Assembly (NCBI GenBank): GCA_017561615.1
Contig: JAFZBT010000191.1
Coordinates: 1-18,580 of the forward strand
DNA length: 18,580 nucleotides
Reading direction: 5' to 3'
Source of the DNA: Erysipelotrichaceae bacterium
GTDB lineage: Bacteria; Bacillota_I; Bacilli_A; Erysipelotrichales; Erysipelotrichaceae
Below the pieces are notes generated by a model that was not told the origin of the DNA, ran no database searches, and worked only from the letters and a program-made list of their open reading frames with translations. Of this stretch, positions 16,823 to 18,580 are shown piece by piece; within the stretch, counting starts at the first letter, position 1, and every line of letters begins with the position of its first letter. The translations under genes and the position numbers were made by a program.

Positions 16823-16828
16823 CAGTAT

Positions 16829-17114
16829 CAATAAACCGATGAACGGGTGTGAGTAAGCAGTAAGGTCATTCATCAAGAGAGTCGCCGGCGGTGGAAAAGT
16901 GACGGAATGCATATTGCCGAATGGCCCCGTGAGGGCGAACGGAAATCCCCGAGGGGAGAGTATGGGAGACGGATCGACTGACCGTCAGTACAGTCAGCAT
17001 ATGACCGTATGCGCAGAGTGGATGCTATGGCATCAAGCCGGGTGGCACCGCAGGATGAAAAAACGATCCTGTCCCAGCAAAACGTAAGAGATTGCTGCGA
17101 CAGGATTTTTGTTT
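16829..17114 (+). promoter_or_regulatory. T-box riboswitch, tRNA-Trp specific (UGG specifier)
   Basis: A complete T-box leader. In stem I, ACGGG pairs with CCCGT (lower), GCAGT with ATTGC, CATTC with GAATG, and GTCGC with GTGAC (distal). The AGAGA bulge sequence is present. The specifier loop has the loop-E pair AGTA / GAA, and GAA (16919-16921) is followed by TGG (16922-16924), the Trp codon. Stem III is GATGC/GCATC (17021-17034). The T-box GGGTGGCACCGC (17040-17051) forms an antiterminator: GGG/CCC, a 7-nt TGGCACC bulge, then GCAGGAT (17050-17056) with ATCCTGT (17066-17072). Uncharged tRNA-Trp would stabilise this and prevent the terminator behind it. The gene behind it is a tryptophan-type ABC binding protein, which agrees with the specifier. 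Confidence 0.95.
17066..17114 (+). terminator. T-box controlled terminator
   Basis: ATCCTGTC (17066-17073) pairs with GACAGGAT (17099-17106) and AGCAA (17076-17080) with TTGCT (17092-17096), followed by TTTTTGTTT. The 5' arm is the same segment as the 3' arm of the antiterminator, so the two are mutually exclusive. Confidence 0.93.
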
Positions 17115-17136
17115 ATTTATCAGGAGGTATGACAGC

Positions 17137-17172
17137 ATGGAACGATGGCGAATCAACTTTCTTAACAGCTGA
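17137..17172 (+). CDS. Possible short leader peptide MERWRINFLNS
   Basis: Eleven codons with one Trp codon, between the T-box terminator and trpX. A perfect AGGAGG (17122-17127) lies 9 nt before its ATG, better than the site of trpX itself. Its stop is 39 nt before the trpX start. Alternatively, ATG 17129 opens a 28-codon frame, also with one Trp, that ends in an ATGA overlap with trpX, but its spacing to the same site is only 1 nt. Neither has homologs known to me; the peptide may be a coupling or regulatory device, or the site may be fortuitous. Confidence 0.35.
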   Translation: MERWRINFLNS

Positions 17173-17211
17173 ATCAAAGGAATTGCAACAAGAAAGAAAG
17201 GAAAACGAAAA

Positions 17212-18243
17212 ATGAAAAAAGCATTATTAACTCTGCTCTCATTACTGCTCATATTCAGCCTGACAGGCTGTCAGAAAGAGAAGCCCGATGACCGGGACAA
17301 CACCGTCTACCGCATCGGCATCTGCAACTACGTCGATCACGCTTCCCTCAACCAGATCGTCGACAACATCAGATACCGCCTCGGCGAAATTGCTCAGGGT
17401 AAGGACTTCAAATTTGAGATCAACTACCAGAACTGCAATGCCGACGCCAATCTGCTTAACCAGATCATTCAGAACTTCATCGACCAGAAGGTCGACCTGA
17501 TGATCGGCGTTGCCACGCCGGTCGCCATGGCCATGCAGGCCGCTACCGAGGACAACCCGATCCCGGTGGTCTTCGCCGCCGTCAGTGATCCGCTGACCTA
17601 CGGACTGGTCGATTCCCTGGAAAAGCCGGGCCATAACATCACCGGTACCTCTGACTATCTGGATACCAATGCCGTCATGAACCTGATTCTGGCTCTCAAA
17701 CCGGAAATCAGAAAGATCGGTCTGCTGTTTGACTTCTCCCAGGATTCCTCCACTACCGCCATCAATCAGGCCAAGGATCTCCTGAAGGCCAGGGGAATCG
17801 AGATCGTCGAAAAGTCCGGAACCAACGTTTCCGAGATCCAGATCGCCGTCAACTCGCTGATCGAGCAGGGCGTGGAAGCCGTCTTCACTCCCAGCGACAA
17901 TACCGTCATGACCGCCGAACTGTCCATCTACGAAGCGCTGGCGCAGGCCGGCATCCCGCATTTTGCCGGCGCCGATTCCTTCGCGCTCAACGGCGCTTTC
18001 CTGGGCTATGGCGTCGACTACGCCAACCTGGGCATCGAGACTGCCAGCATGGCTGCCGACATCCTGATCGAGCATCTTTCACCGGCTGAGGTAGCCGTCA
18101 AAACCTTTGACAACGGCATCGCAACCATCAATACCGAAGTCTGCGCTCAGCTGGGCTATGACTTCGATCAGCTCAAGACCCTGTTTGAACCTCTGTGCAC
18201 GCGGGTAACCGGCATTACCACCGGCGAGAACTTCGGCAACTAG
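17212..18243 (+). CDS. trpX: Tryptophan ABC transporter substrate-binding lipoprotein
   Basis: A 343-residue binding protein that should capture tryptophan outside the cell and deliver it to the TrpY permease. It has a lipoprotein signal with lipobox LTGC (Cys20 lipidated) after a 16-residue hydrophobic core. The mature part has two periplasmic-binding lobes of the ABC_sub_bind (PF04392) type: 'VYRIGICNYVDHASLNQIVD', 'DLMIGVATPVAMAMQAAT', 'VVFAAVSDP', 'ITGTSDYLD', 'VFTPSDNTV', 'HFAGADSFALNGAFLGYGVDY'. Members of this family under Trp T-box control are named TrpX. The gene lies behind a T-box with UGG specifier and before a permease gene, which makes the specificity call firmer than sequence alone. 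ATG 17212 has AAAGGA about 9 nt upstream. Confidence 0.88.
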   Translation: MKKALLTLLSLLLIFSLTGCQKEKPDDRDNTVYRIGICNYVDHASLNQIVDNIRYRLGEIAQGKDFKFEINYQNCNADANLLNQIIQNFIDQKVDLMIGVATPVAMAMQAATEDNPIPVVFAAVSDPLTYGLVDSLEKPGHNITGTSDYLDTNAVMNLILALKPEIRKIGLLFDFSQDSSTTAINQAKDLLKARGIEIVEKSGTNVSEIQIAVNSLIEQGVEAVFTPSDNTVMTAELSIYEALAQAGIPHFAGADSFALNGAFLGYGVDYANLGIETASMAADILIEHLSPAEVAVKTFDNGIATINTEVCAQLGYDFDQLKTLFEPLCTRVTGITTGENFGN

Positions 18244-18262
18244 TCAGGAGCGGCAAGACAGC

Positions 18263-18580
18263 ATGTCAAACCTGCTGAACAGCGTACTTGAGCTGGGTCT
18301 CATCAACGCTCTGACCGTGCTGGCTCTGTTTGTGAGCTACCGGATGCTGGACATCTGCGATCTGTCCACGGACGGCTGCTTTACCCTGGGAGCTTCCGTA
18401 GGCGCCGTCGTGGCCATCAGCCTGGGTCCTTACATGTCCCTGCTGGCTGCCGTGGCCGCCGGCATGCTCTGCGGACTGGTTACTGCTCTTCTGCAGACCA
18501 AGATGGGAGTCAACTCACTGCTGGCCGGCATCGCTGTCAACACGGCTCTCTATTCCATAAACATCGCCGTCATGTCCGGC
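18263..18580 (+). CDS. trpY: Tryptophan ABC transporter permease, N-terminal part (partial)
   Basis: The first 106 codons of a membrane permease that continues past the window. Hydrophobic spans are seen at about 10-25 (LGLINALTVLALFVSY), 40-60 (TLGASVGAVVAISLG) and 62-82 (MSLLAAVAAGMLCGLVTALL). The stretch LDICDLSTDGCFTLGA and the following TKMGVNSLLAGIAVNTALYSIN are typical of the branched-chain/ribose-type (BPD_transp_2) permeases that pair with PF04392 binding proteins. ATG 18263 has AGGAG 12 nt upstream, a little far, and no better start is seen. The ATPase gene trpZ is expected further on. Confidence 0.85.
   Translation, partial: MSNLLNSVLELGLINALTVLALFVSYRMLDICDLSTDGCFTLGASVGAVVAISLGPYMSLLAAVAAGMLCGLVTALLQTKMGVNSLLAGIAVNTALYSINIAVMSG

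Noticed and set aside
16829..17114. Possible tRNA gene or short protein genes within the stem-rich stretch before trpX
   Set aside because: No cloverleaf with TTCGA-type arms is found; the stems are explained by the T-box leader, and the short frames there are interrupted by it.
17242..18075. A 277-codon minus-strand frame opposite trpX
   Set aside because: Asp/Gly/Val-rich antisense shadow without start signals; trpX is clearly real on the plus strand.

Overview
The window is chromosomal DNA of a low-redundancy, GC-balanced Bacillota (Firmicutes). The signs are SigA-type promoters, GAGGAGG-type ribosome binding sites, a CIRCE operator in front of groES-groEL, a T-box riboswitch, and FtsX/MacB-type ABC export genes. 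The GC-rich third codon positions and the gene mix would fit an anaerobic gut member, possibly the Erysipelotrichia. That placement is a guess; the pyruvate:ferredoxin oxidoreductase supports fermentative anaerobic life.

Layout. Positions 1-1759 (minus) hold the N-terminal half of nifJ, with its own promoter. Next on the minus strand is a two-gene membrane operon, read from 3113 down to 1891: a Pr6Pr-like multipass protein followed by a rhomboid-like intramembrane protease. A divergent extended -10 promoter then drives an uncharacterised P-loop protein and a HIT-family hydrolase (3236-4615), closed by a hairpin terminator. A convergent DUF4097-like membrane-anchored protein (5536 down to 4682) appears to be expressed from a leaderless transcript. 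Divergent to it is the heat-shock operon groES-groEL (5670-7602) with a SigA promoter, CIRCE and a terminator.

From 7822 to 11199 are two consecutive genes with the same unusual design: N-terminal zinc ribbon(s), one membrane span and a large extracellular domain. They end at a perfect palindromic terminator shared with a small convergent orphan gene (11596 down to 11249). A MacB/LolD-like ATPase and a 1151-residue FtsX-type permease with a long coiled-coil insert follow (11722-15881). Then comes a TIM-barrel sugar-isomerase-like protein with its own promoter (15933-16784).

The right end is a tryptophan uptake operon. A complete T-box leader (about 16829-17114) shows a UGG (Trp) specifier, a canonical T-box bulge and mutually exclusive antiterminator and terminator. 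It precedes trpX (lipoprotein binding protein) and the start of trpY (permease, cut by the window end). Between the T-box terminator and trpX lies a strong Shine-Dalgarno sequence followed by a very short Trp-containing reading frame, a possible second layer of control.

No rRNA, tRNA, CRISPR array, insertion sequence or prophage was seen. The parts most worth a second look are the paired zinc-ribbon membrane proteins, the P-loop/HIT pair, the short ORF behind the Trp T-box and the predicted leaderless DUF4097 gene.
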